Source: Ascidiaceihabitans sp047624005
GTDB lineage: Bacteria > Pseudomonadota > Alphaproteobacteria > Rhodobacterales > Rhodobacteraceae
Length of the DNA: 64,000 bases
Direction of reading: 5' to 3'
Assembly (NCBI GenBank): GCA_047624005.1
Contig: JBLHPE010000009.1
Span: 1-64,000, forward strand
Within the stretch, counting starts at the first letter, position 1. Each line of letters opens with the position of its first letter. This document shows, one piece after another, positions 43,938-52,018 of this stretch. Below the pieces are notes generated by a model. That model saw nothing but the letters and a program-made list of their open reading frames with translations. It searched no databases and had not been told where the DNA came from. A program made the translations under genes and the position numbers.

Positions 43938-46215
43938 CCTGTAACAATTCCCAAACTCTGTGCGGTGTGAAAGGCATGTCGGCCTGACGCACGCCGTGAT
44001 CCCAAAGCGCATCTTGAACCGCGTTTGCGACGGCCGCCAATGCACCAACAGTTCCTGCCTCCCCGCAGCCTTTCATGCCCATAATGTTTGCCGTGGACGG
44101 GACTGGCACTGAAGTGAAGCTTATATTAGGGACATCATCTGCCCGTGGCATCGCATAATCCATAAACGTTGCCGTGAGCAGTTGGCCGTCTTCATCATAA
44201 ACAACACGTTCCGTCAGGGCCTGCCCGATGCCCTGAACCACACCACCGTGTACCTGCCCCTCGGCCAATACAGGATTGATAAGGTTGCCAAAATCATCAA
44301 TGACAAAGTAACGCTCTGTCGTAACAACACCCGTTTCAGGATCGATCACAACCTCTGAAATATGGGCCCCGTTTGGAAAGCTGCGCGCCTCCAATTTCGC
44401 ATGTTCTTCGTGCACCAAAAGATCGTTGCGCCCCGCAGCACGCGCCATTTCAGCAACTTCAAGCATGGTCGGCGTCAAATTTGATCCATCAGCGCGGAAC
44501 CGTTCGTCATCGAATTCAATTGTACTCGCATCCACGCCCATTTCCTCAGACAGGAAGGCGGTAAACTTCTGGGTCATCGTGGCAACCGTTGCCAAGGTCG
44601 CATTATTTTGCACAGTGACAGATCGCGAACCACCAGTCCCGCCGCCCGTCTTGATCAAATCGCTGTCTCCTTGAATGACAAAGATTAGGTCGGCAGGAAT
44701 GCCCGTTTGGTCACTTAGGAATTGTGCATAAACCGTTTCATGCCCCTGCCCACCCGATTGTGTCCCCACAAGGATATGAACTGTGCCATCCTCGTTAAAC
44801 ACAACTTTGGCAGTCTCATCTGGTGAGCCCAAGATACTTTCAATGTAGTAACACAGACCTTGGCCACGCAGCTTGCCATTGGCTGCATCAGCAGCGCGAC
44901 GGGCCGCAAAGCCACTTGCATCCGCAATCTCAGCAGCGCGGCTCAACAACATATCAAAGTTGCCAACATCATAGGTCTCGCCCGTTGCGGCGGCATAGGG
45001 AAATTGATCTGGCTTGATGAAATTACGGCGACGCAGCTCCCAGGGGTCAACGCCCAACTCACGGGCAGCGCGGTCCATCACACGTTCCAAAACATAGATC
45101 GCTTCAGGACGGCCAGCGCCGCGATATGCGTCAACCTGCGTGGTGTTGGTAAAGTAGCCGTTCACGTGCAGATAAGTCGTTTGCACATCATAAACACCCA
45201 TCAAAACGCGACTGAAAAGCGTCGTTTGGATCGGTTGGCCAAATTGAGAGTTATAGGCCCCAAGGTTGATATCCGAATGCACGCGATACGCTGTGATTTT
45301 GTAGTTCTCGTCAAACGCCAGTTCCGCCAACGATGTCAGATCACGGCCACCATTGTCAGACAACATCGCCTCTGTGCGTTCGGACATCCATTTGACTGGA
45401 CGGCCCAAAATGCGGGCTGCATGCGCCACACTAAAGGGTTCGGGATACCCCATGCCTTTCATGCCAAAACCGCCACCCGTATCGGGGTTGGTTACATGCA
45501 CGTCATCCGCGTCCAACCCAAAAGCTGTAATCATTTGGTTCTTGTTCACCCAAACGCCTTGCCCGTTTATCGCAACATGCAGACGTCCGTCGTCGTCCCA
45601 TGAGGAATAGCAACCGCGCGGCTCCATCGAATTGACGATGATCCGGTTGTCACCAACGTTCAGGCTGACCACATGTGCGGCAGATGCGAAGGCTGCCGTT
45701 GTTGCGCCCTCATCCCCCATTTCCCAATCGAATGCCACGTTGTCAGGCGCGCTGTCATGCAGGGTTTCACCCCCTGCTGTCAGGTCCATTTTGGTCGGCA
45801 GTTCGTCATAATCCAGCACAACCAACTCGGCTGCATCCCGCGCCTGGTCCATCGTTTCTGCAATCACTGCGACGATAGGTTCACCTACAAACCGCAGGCG
45901 GCCCTTTGCCAAGACATTGCGGCTGGTGGCCGCGCCTTTTGTGCCATCGCGATTGGCCACAAGGGCAGCAAACATTTCAGTATTCATACCCGCGGCTTCT
46001 AGATCAGCGCAGGTCAAAACAGCCTGTACCCCCTCGGCCTCGCGGGCATCGGTCACATCAAGTTCGGTAATTGTCGCATGCGCAACAGGAGAGCGGAAAA
46101 AGAACGCGTTCAATGCGTTTTTTGGGGCAATATCTTCAACATAGCGTCCGTCACCCGTCAGGAACCGCACATCTTCGACCCGCTTCACGGACTGACTTTT
46201 TCCAAACTTTTCCAT
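43915..46215 (-). CDS. Xanthine dehydrogenase-family molybdopterin subunit (CoxL form II-like)
   Basis: The start ATG 46215 (MEKFGKSQSVKRVED) follows GGAGC and gives 766 residues. This is the large molybdenum subunit of aldehyde/CO/xanthine dehydrogenases. The motif AYRGAGR (form II), GGQGHETVYAQF for cofactor contacts, and GCGEAGTVGAL with the active-site glutamate are present. Form I AYxCSFR is absent, so CO oxidation is not implied. No FeS (CoxS) or FAD (CoxM) subunit gene is adjacent, which is unusual. Confidence 0.92.
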   Translation of the reverse strand: MEKFGKSQSVKRVEDVRFLTGDGRYVEDIAPKNALNAFFFRSPVAHATITELDVTDAREAEGVQAVLTCADLEAAGMNTEMFAALVANRDGTKGAATSRNVLAKGRLRFVGEPIVAVIAETMDQARDAAELVVLDYDELPTKMDLTAGGETLHDSAPDNVAFDWEMGDEGATTAAFASAAHVVSLNVGDNRIIVNSMEPRGCYSSWDDDGRLHVAINGQGVWVNKNQMITAFGLDADDVHVTNPDTGGGFGMKGMGYPEPFSVAHAARILGRPVKWMSERTEAMLSDNGGRDLTSLAELAFDENYKITAYRVHSDINLGAYNSQFGQPIQTTLFSRVLMGVYDVQTTYLHVNGYFTNTTQVDAYRGAGRPEAIYVLERVMDRAARELGVDPWELRRRNFIKPDQFPYAAATGETYDVGNFDMLLSRAAEIADASGFAARRAADAANGKLRGQGLCYYIESILGSPDETAKVVFNEDGTVHILVGTQSGGQGHETVYAQFLSDQTGIPADLIFVIQGDSDLIKTGGGTGGSRSVTVQNNATLATVATMTQKFTAFLSEEMGVDASTIEFDDERFRADGSNLTPTMLEVAEMARAAGRNDLLVHEEHAKLEARSFPNGAHISEVVIDPETGVVTTERYFVIDDFGNLINPVLAEGQVHGGVVQGIGQALTERVVYDEDGQLLTATFMDYAMPRADDVPNISFTSVPVPSTANIMGMKGCGEAGTVGALAAVANAVQDALWDHGVRQADMPFTPHRVWELLQDAPIAAE

Positions 46216-46437
46216 GCGCTTGCTCCTGTAAAGATAAAGTGTCGAATGAGACATTAGCTGGCTATGCTGCCGTGTCCAGCAGCCAGCCCTGAATTCGCTA
46301 ACATGACGTAAAGTTTATTGGGAATTCATCTAGAATCTTTTCGAATTTCGATGCAATTCATCATTTGCAAAACCAGCAAGGCCCGAAATAGGATGAGGTA
46401 AGAAGATATACTAGAAACTCGCACAAGGGCGTCACCT

Positions 46438-47071
46438 ATGGCCAAGACAGTCAGCTTTACCCAGATGAAAGACGGAACTGCCGAGGATTATGCGTTTCTA
46501 ACCAAACACGAGGTCGAATACACAAAGGGGACCGCTGACAAGTTGCTGAAAGCGCTGGTTGATTTGGACGAAGGATTGTCCGGCTACAAGGTCACGCGAC
46601 TTGGTCATTCATTGCAATCGGCAACACGTGCATGGCGTGACGGGGCAGATATTGACTGGGTCGTGTGCATGCTTTTGCATGACATCGGTGACATCTACGC
46701 ACCTTATAAGCACGACGAATACGCAGCGGCATAACCACGACGAATACGCAGCGGCAATTTTACGTCCCTTTGTGCGGGAGCAATGTAGTTGGTGTGTCCA
46801 AACACATGGTGATTTTCAGATGGTCTATTACGGTCATCTTGTTGGCGGAAATCCAAACAAGAGGGATCAGTTTGCGGGCCATCTATATTTCGATGATTGT
46901 GCGATGTTTTGTGAGCGTTGGGATCAGTCCAGCTTTGATCCAGAATACGACAGTCTGCCAATTGAATTTTTCGCACCACTGGTACGACAGGTTTTTTCCC
47001 GCGACGCTTACGATCCGGCAGTCATTCGCAAAGCGGAACGCGAACCCTTGATCGGCACACCACGCGCCTAG
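46438..47071 (+). pseudogene. HD-domain (PhnZ/phosphohydrolase-like) gene broken by 25-bp duplication
   Basis: The 5' part reads as an HD-domain protein up to KHDEYAAA and then meets a TAA at 46732. A 21-base unit at 46711-46731 recurs at 46736-46756 (period 25). Removing one 25-base unit joins the frame to a downstream frame that continues ILRPFVREQ and ends at 47071. Restored, the protein is about 202 residues with LLHDIGD (the HD motif), an RLGHSLQSATRA histidine, and later conserved residues like those of PhnZ-type iron oxygenases or phosphohydrolases. As written, the product is truncated to 98 residues and lacks about half the metal ligands. Confidence 0.85.
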
Positions 47072-47093
47072 CTTATGGCCGTTGCAGACAAGT

Positions 47094-47116
47094 AAGGTGC
47101 GCTTGACGCGCACCTT
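47094..47116 (-). terminator. Terminator hairpin after gcdH (REP-like family)
   Basis: AAGGTGCGC-TTGAC-GCGCACCTT forms a perfect stem, followed by TTATGTTTTT on the plus strand. It lies just beyond the gcdH stop and also behind the HD-gene remnant. A near-identical hairpin occurs at 60870-60892. Confidence 0.75.
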
Positions 47117-47122
47117 ATGTTT

Positions 47123-48346
47123 TTAAAAGAACGCTTGAATGCCAGTCTGGGCACGGCCCAAGATCAAGGCGTGAACGTCGTGCGTGCCCTCATAGGTGTT
47201 AACCGTCTCAAGGTTCATCATGTGGCGCATCACTTGGAATTCGCCGCTGATACCGTTGCCACCGTGCATGTCCCGCGACATGCGCGCAATATCCAGCGCT
47301 TTGCCACAGTTGTTCCGCTTCATGATCGAAATCATTTCTGGTGCAGCTTTCGCATCGTCCATCAAACGCCCGACTTGCAAAGCGCCTTGCAGGCCCAGAG
47401 TAATTTCGGTCTGCATGTCCGCGAGCTTCTTCTGGAACAGTTGCGTGCCGGCCAAGGGTTTGTTGAACTGCTTGCGGTCCAATCCGTACTGACGCGCCGC
47501 GTGCCAACAAAATTCTGCTGCGCCCATAGCGCCCCATGCGATGCCATAACGTGCACGATTCAAACAGCCAAACGGACCCTTAAGACCTTGAACATTTGGC
47601 AACAATGCGTCCTCGCCAACTTCGACACCCTCCATCACGATTTCACCCGTCACGGACGCGCGTAAGGATAGCTTGTTGCCGATTTTTGGCGCAGACAGCC
47701 CCTTCATCCCTTTTTCCAAGACGAAGCCGCGGATTTTACCGCCATGTGCCTCGGACTTGGCCCAGATCACAAAGACATCAGCGATTGGCGCGTTAGAGAT
47801 CCACATTTTGGACCCACTGATCACGTAACCACCGTCCGTTTTCTTAGCCACAGTCTTCATACCAGCCGGATCACTGCCTGCGTCTGGTTCAGTCAGACCA
47901 AAACACCCAATCCATTCGCCAGATGCCAATTTTGGCAGGTACTTGCGGCGCTGTTCTTCTGAACCATAAGCATAGATAGGATAGATCACGAGGCTGGATT
48001 GCACAGACATCATTGACCGATATCCACTGTCGATACGTTCTACTTCGCGCGCGACGAGGCCATAGCTGACATATGAGCCACCCAAACCGCCGTATTCTTC
48101 GGGCAACGTCACACCCAGCAGCCCCATCTCGCCCATTTCGGCAAAGATACTAGGATCTGTCACTTCATTGGCAAAAGCGTCGATCACACGCGGGGCCAGT
48201 TTCTCAGACGCATAAGCAGCGGCCGAGGCTTGGATCATCCGCTCGTCCTCATTCAACTGATCACTCAAGCGAAATGGATCGGCCCAATCAAAGCTGCCCA
48301 AATCAGGTGCATCTTTGGCCTTTAGGATATTTGGTTCTGCATTCAT
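47123..48346 (-). CDS. gcdH: Glutaryl-CoA dehydrogenase
   Basis: This 407-residue acyl-CoA dehydrogenase has LTEPDAGSDPAGMKT for FAD and substrate contacts and MHGGNGISGEFQVMRH near the C-terminus. The catalytic base glutamate is in NTYEGTHDVH. Overall it matches glutaryl-CoA dehydrogenases of the lysine/tryptophan degradation pathway, which oxidise and decarboxylate glutaryl-CoA to crotonyl-CoA. It is divergent from a LysR regulator (48452), a common arrangement. Confidence 0.94.
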   Translation of the reverse strand: MNAEPNILKAKDAPDLGSFDWADPFRLSDQLNEDERMIQASAAAYASEKLAPRVIDAFANEVTDPSIFAEMGEMGLLGVTLPEEYGGLGGSYVSYGLVAREVERIDSGYRSMMSVQSSLVIYPIYAYGSEEQRRKYLPKLASGEWIGCFGLTEPDAGSDPAGMKTVAKKTDGGYVISGSKMWISNAPIADVFVIWAKSEAHGGKIRGFVLEKGMKGLSAPKIGNKLSLRASVTGEIVMEGVEVGEDALLPNVQGLKGPFGCLNRARYGIAWGAMGAAEFCWHAARQYGLDRKQFNKPLAGTQLFQKKLADMQTEITLGLQGALQVGRLMDDAKAAPEMISIMKRNNCGKALDIARMSRDMHGGNGISGEFQVMRHMMNLETVNTYEGTHDVHALILGRAQTGIQAFF

Positions 48347-48380
48347 GAGATGAGCCTTTCGCGGAATTTCTGATATTTAT

Positions 48381-48402
48381 GCACTTATTGCAAATTTAGT
48401 GC
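48381..48402. promoter_or_regulatory. Dyad in the gcdH-LysR gap
   Basis: GCACT (48381-48385) and AGTGC (48398-48402) flank an AT-rich centre in a 22-base imperfect dyad. It lies between two divergent starts and is a good candidate for LysR regulator binding. Confidence 0.5.
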
Positions 48403-48451
48403 GGAAGTTCTAATGCTCATCCATCCTACAACCTATGAGGAAAACGCATAG

Positions 48452-49336
48452 ATGATCGCGCCGCGCCGCTTCTTGCCATCAACGTCCTCATTGCTTGCTT
48501 TTGAAGCAGTTGCACGGCTTGGTACCGCCACAGCCGCCGCAGCAGAGTTGTCGCTGACGCAAAGCGCCATCAGTCGACAGCTTAAGACACTGGAACATCA
48601 ATTGGGCGTCCCCTTGATGCAGCGCGAAGGGCGATTGTTGCGAATGACACCAGCGGGTCAAGCTTATGCTTTGAAAGCCCGCGATATTCTGGGACAACTT
48701 GCAGCGGCGTCGATTGCGGCAAGTTCAAATCCAAATGGCGGCACGCTGAACCTTGCCATTCTGCCCGCGTTCGGAATGCACTGGTTGGCCCCCCGATTGT
48801 CAGATTTTGCGCGGGCGCATCCTGAAGTCACCACGAACCTATCCACCCGTCTTGCCCCATTTGATTTCCGATCCAGCCGCTTTGATGCAGCCATCCATTT
48901 CGGGCGCGAAGATTGGCCAAATGCACAGCATATGCCGTTGATGCCTGAAACGGTTATTCCAGTCTGCGCACCAGGTACGTTTGCGGCCCCCACAGCTGAT
49001 CCGTCAGCTATCCTGAATTACCCTTTACTGCACCTAGAGACGCGACCACGTGGTTGGGAACGATGGTTAAACGCCCACAATATAAAAGAAAAATTACCTA
49101 CAGGAATGATGTTTGACCAATTTTCAACCATGGCTCAGGCAGCGGTACACGGGATGGGGATTGCATTGCTGCCTACATTTGTTGCCGAGCCCTACTTGAA
49201 CAGTGGGCAGTTGATGAAGGCCTCAACGCACACCAGCGAAAGCATCGGAACCTACTATCTGGTTTGGCCCACAGAACAGGACAATATCGCCCCACTGAAG
49301 GCGTTTAGAACATGGTTAGAAACGCAAATCGATTGA
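48452..49336 (+). CDS. LysR-family regulator next to gcdH (GcvA-like)
   Basis: This 294-residue regulator has the LysR HTH in LGTATAAAAELSLTQSAISRQLKTLE and the GcvA-type effector domain (e.g. LNLAILPAFGMHWLAPRL, DAAIHFGREDWP). Being divergent from gcdH, it probably controls glutarate/lysine catabolism. Start ATG 48452. Confidence 0.9.
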   Translation: MIAPRRFLPSTSSLLAFEAVARLGTATAAAAELSLTQSAISRQLKTLEHQLGVPLMQREGRLLRMTPAGQAYALKARDILGQLAAASIAASSNPNGGTLNLAILPAFGMHWLAPRLSDFARAHPEVTTNLSTRLAPFDFRSSRFDAAIHFGREDWPNAQHMPLMPETVIPVCAPGTFAAPTADPSAILNYPLLHLETRPRGWERWLNAHNIKEKLPTGMMFDQFSTMAQAAVHGMGIALLPTFVAEPYLNSGQLMKASTHTSESIGTYYLVWPTEQDNIAPLKAFRTWLETQID

Positions 49337-49438
49337 TTTTCTGCATGTGCAGCATCGCCCGTCATATTTTCGCCCCAATCACCGTTTAGTTAAAAACCAA
49401 TATTTACGGGTGGGGCCCGATTTAACAGGAGCTCAGTA

Positions 49439-49786
49439 ATGCTGCGCAAGACAACTTTGATGGCTGGTTTGGCCTCGCTATTTCTCTCGACACCCGTTCA
49501 GGCTGTCGAGCTACAAATTCTTGTTTTGCCGGATGCATATTTCCCGCAAACATCTTATGTGACTGCAGGCGATACGCTTGTTTTCCTTAATGAATCTGAC
49601 GTTGCTATCACGGTTACATCCGTCGACGATCAATGGACAACAGGTGCTTTAGGCAACAACCAGTCTTCTACAATTACAGTAGTCGCAGGTATGACAACTG
49701 ACTTTTTCCACGAGGGTTCAGAAGATGAAAATGGCGAACCAGCAGTGACTGGCATCATCAGCTTTATCGATGCGCCGTTAGACTAA
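49439..49786 (+). CDS. Secreted cupredoxin-like protein lacking copper ligands
   Basis: This 115-residue protein has a signal peptide ending at VQA. The mature part has the cupredoxin beta-sandwich pattern (YFPQTSYVTAGDTLVFLNESD, then TTDFFHEGS), like pseudoazurin/amicyanin-type proteins. The usual Cys-His-Met cluster is missing: there is no cysteine, only one histidine. It therefore probably does not bind copper as a type 1 centre. SD CAGGAGC upstream. Function unknown. Confidence 0.75.
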   Translation: MLRKTTLMAGLASLFLSTPVQAVELQILVLPDAYFPQTSYVTAGDTLVFLNESDVAITVTSVDDQWTTGALGNNQSSTITVVAGMTTDFFHEGSEDENGEPAVTGIISFIDAPLD

Positions 49787-49793
49787 GACACCG

Positions 49794-50453
49794 CTAAAAC
49801 GGAAGCTGAAGTTGGGGGCCACTAGAAACCCGTGAATTCACTTCCCTACTAACCCTATGAAACTGTAGCGTTTCTTCTGGGGCTGCCCGCATAAGCGTGG
49901 CGGCCCCTTTGCCTTTTTCACCTAGCCAAAGTGCAATTTGATCAGGCTCTAGAAGCACAGGCATACGGTGGTGAATCGCAGAAATAGCGGCATTGGACCC
50001 TGTGGTCACAATTGCGCAGGTTTTGAGAGGTGTCTCGCCATTTTGCCATGACTGCCAAATTCCGGCAAAAGCGATAGGCGCGTCGTCACTGCGTGCAATG
50101 TACCAAGGGTTGCGTCCACCATCTTCATCCTTGGTCCACTCGTAAAATCCCGTTGCGACAATCACACAGCGCCTTGCACGGCAAGCCTCTTTAAACGCTG
50201 GTTTTTCTGCGATTGTCTCGGCTCTTGCATTGATCAAAAGTGGGCCGTCATTCGGCTTTTTGTACCACGATGGGATGAAACCCCAGCGCATTGATTCCAA
50301 CCGCCTGTAGCCCTCCCCCAAGGTTACGGTATGGACAGAATTTGTTGGGCAAATGTTGTAATTTGGGACATCTGGCAGATCGTTATTGGGCGAGGCTGCA
50401 AACAACTGCGCCATCGCGTCTGTGGGCATAGTATTGGCGATACGGCCGCACAT
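49794..50453 (-). CDS. yedK: SRAP-domain protein (YedK/HMCES-like)
   Basis: The ATG at 50453 is required because the catalytic cysteine must be residue 2 (MCGRIANTMP); AAGGAAG precedes it. The 219-residue protein contains NYNICPTNS, RWGFIPSWY, INARAETIAEKPAF, VATGFYEWTKDE and IHHRMPVLL, the full SRAP active-site set. It crosslinks to abasic sites in single-stranded DNA to protect them. A longer in-frame extension upstream overlaps the TGTACA array and is not part of the protein. Confidence 0.93.
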   Translation of the reverse strand: MCGRIANTMPTDAMAQLFAASPNNDLPDVPNYNICPTNSVHTVTLGEGYRRLESMRWGFIPSWYKKPNDGPLLINARAETIAEKPAFKEACRARRCVIVATGFYEWTKDEDGGRNPWYIARSDDAPIAFAGIWQSWQNGETPLKTCAIVTTGSNAAISAIHHRMPVLLEPDQIALWLGEKGKGAATLMRAAPEETLQFHRVSREVNSRVSSGPQLQLPF

Positions 50454-50532
50454 TTGTTCTTCCTTTTGATGCAACTTCTGCTGATCAAACAGTCTGGTTA
50501 AGGCAGCGTTCGATGCTGGTTTGACTGCAGTT

Positions 50533-50669
50533 TGTACATTTGAGATGTCCAATTGTACAATTTCATAAGCTTCAGACCACATGAATCGGCATCATTTCTA
50601 CGAAATGTACAATTCACCCCCTAGATATGTACAAATCCCGTGCCATCCAGCCGTTCATCAATGGTTAAC
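50533..50669 (-). promoter_or_regulatory. Four-site TGTACA operator array with GTTAAC (array 2)
   Basis: TGTACA starts at 50533, 50554, 50606 and 50628 (spacings 21, 52 and 22), with GTTAAC at 50664, again 36 bases after the last site. A second GTTAACC follows at 50681. One of the two pair spacers contains CCCCC. The array sits 80 bases upstream of the SRAP start in the same orientation as array 1 relative to its gene. The sequence outside the palindromes is largely different from array 1, so spacing, not recent copying, is what is shared. Confidence 0.7.
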
Positions 50670-50702
50670 AATTCGACGCCGTTAACCATTGGCACTGGGC
50701 CA

Positions 50703-50717
50703 TTAACGTTTTGTTAA
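50703..50717 (+). promoter_or_regulatory. TTAA-N7-TTAA box (CtrA-like)
   Basis: TTAA at 50703-50706 and TTAA at 50714-50717 are spaced by seven bases, the CtrA half-site layout. It lies next to array 2, between the SRAP gene and the rightward genes from 50847. Confidence 0.4.
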
Positions 50718-50846
50718 AATGCACCCTGCATCAGGATCAAACCGTTGCAATCGGGATCATCAAACGTGACTATCTGATCTCATTGGGCCTTTTCAACGTC
50801 CGAATCCTCTACACCTTTGGCGGCCAACTCTGCACGAGGTGTATTT

Positions 50847-51257
50847 ATGTCAGAGGTCGATATCACCAAGCCACGCAAAGATCCTGCAGGCATGCTGCCA
50901 AACCAGATGACAAGCGTGATCGAAGTTGCGGTGTTTGACAGCCGTCTTATTCACATTCACATTTTCACCCAACGGAATTTTCCATTGGGGTGCTCATCTT
51001 TCCTCTTGGCGGCACTCATATTTGCAACCATAAGCAACCAGTGTTTTCACGTCATTTTATCACCTTCTGGCATCACCTTAGATATGTCCCCCTGCTGTCG
51101 GCACTCACCTTTTCGAGGTGGCGTGGTTTCGATGGGCAGGCGCGTGCGTTGGGTAATTTTGTCGGGGGTGCCGCACGGTGGTTTCCAATCTCACGACGTC
51201 GCATTGACCACGACCTCGTGCGCGTGTTCCCCAATATGCGACGCGCCGAACGGATGA
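50847..51257 (+). CDS. Uncertain small reading frame upstream of acyltransferase
   Basis: ATG 50847 has GAGGTG nine bases upstream, a better ribosome site than any start I see for the overlapping acyltransferase frame. The first about 48 residues (MSEVDITKPRKDPAGMLPNQ onward) look like real protein; the rest has poor composition and is antiphase to the acyltransferase. Either this is the true N-terminus joined to the acyltransferase by a frameshift near 50990, or it is a short decayed gene. Confidence 0.3.
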   Translation: MSEVDITKPRKDPAGMLPNQMTSVIEVAVFDSRLIHIHIFTQRNFPLGCSSFLLAALIFATISNQCFHVILSPSGITLDMSPCCRHSPFRGGVVSMGRRVRWVILSGVPHGGFQSHDVALTTTSCACSPICDAPNG

Positions 51258-51916
51258 AGTTGTGCCACAAAATCGGTCACAATATGGGCCAGACCCTGTT
51301 CGAGATTTATCACTGCGCAGAATTCCAAACCCGTCAGGAAAATTTTTCAGTTTCCGGACCAGGGTTGAAGGCACTTGAGGCAGCTCACGCCGCTGGCAAA
51401 GGTGCGATTATTGTGTCCGGTCATTTCGGCCAATGGGAAGCCATCCGTGCAGTTTTGAAAGCCAGAGGAATGGAAACTGGCGCAGTTTATCGCCCGCAGA
51501 CAAATCGCCACTACCAACGGCGGTTGCTGGCAGGCATCGAAGCTGGTGGCGTGCCGATCATTGCGACTGGAAAGATTGGGACCAAAGCGCTGGTCCGACA
51601 TCTGCGCAACGGCGGTTTCATCGCTATTTTGCTGGATGAAAAGTCGGGCACAGGGGAACGTATGCCTTTTCTGGGCCACGATGCACTTACGTCTTTGGCG
51701 GCAGCGCGATTGGCTTTGAAATATGACATCCCAATGGTGCCCGCTTATGGAACCCGTGTTGGCGGGGGCAGCGATTTTGCCGTGGACTTTGAAGCGCCAA
51801 TTCCACCAAGCGATGCGCATACAATGACGCAGGCTTTTAATGACAGTCTTTCGGCAAGAATTCTTGATAAGCCAGACCAATGGTATTGGATGTTGCGCCG
51901 TTGGAACGACATGTAG
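50990..51916 (+). CDS. Lysophospholipid/LpxL-like acyltransferase, N-terminus uncertain
   Basis: The C-terminal two-thirds is clearly an HtrB/LpxL-type acyltransferase. IIVSGHFGQWEAIRAVL carries the catalytic HxxxxE-type histidine; ILLDEKSGTGERMPFLG and AYGTRVGGGSDFAVDF follow, and WYWMLRRWND ends it. Starts at GTG 50990 or GTG 51041 lack a good SD, and a frameshift joining ATG 50847 is possible. It transfers acyl chains to lipid A precursors or lysolipids at the inner membrane. It is followed by a terminator at 51966-51996. Confidence 0.82.
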   Translation: MLIFPLGGTHICNHKQPVFSRHFITFWHHLRYVPLLSALTFSRWRGFDGQARALGNFVGGAARWFPISRRRIDHDLVRVFPNMRRAERMKLCHKIGHNMGQTLFEIYHCAEFQTRQENFSVSGPGLKALEAAHAAGKGAIIVSGHFGQWEAIRAVLKARGMETGAVYRPQTNRHYQRRLLAGIEAGGVPIIATGKIGTKALVRHLRNGGFIAILLDEKSGTGERMPFLGHDALTSLAAARLALKYDIPMVPAYGTRVGGGSDFAVDFEAPIPPSDAHTMTQAFNDSLSARILDKPDQWYWMLRRWNDM

Positions 51917-51965
51917 TGCTGTGAAGCTTTACAGTTGTTTGGCGTAAACTGGACATCTAAAAACG

Positions 51966-51996
51966 CAAAAAGGCGCGAATTGCTTCGCGCCTTTTT
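51966..51996. terminator. Bidirectional rho-independent terminator
   Basis: GGCGCGA-ATTGCT-TCGCGCC is flanked by AAAAA on the left and TTTTT on the right. It serves both the acyltransferase (rightward) and the 5'-nucleotidase (leftward). Confidence 0.93.
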
Positions 51997-52018
51997 GTAT
52001 ATCAATCAGAGCTTGGCC

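Noticed and set aside
44860..45603. Long antisense open frame inside the CoxL-like gene
   Set aside because: Composition follows the opposite strand's codon structure; no recognisable domains.
43915..46215. Carbon monoxide dehydrogenase (form I)
   Set aside because: The active-site motif is AYRGAGR, not the form I AYxCSFR, and the small subunits are absent.
50454..50582. Longer start of the SRAP gene at 50582
   Set aside because: SRAP proteins need cysteine as residue 2, and the extension covers the TGTACA array.
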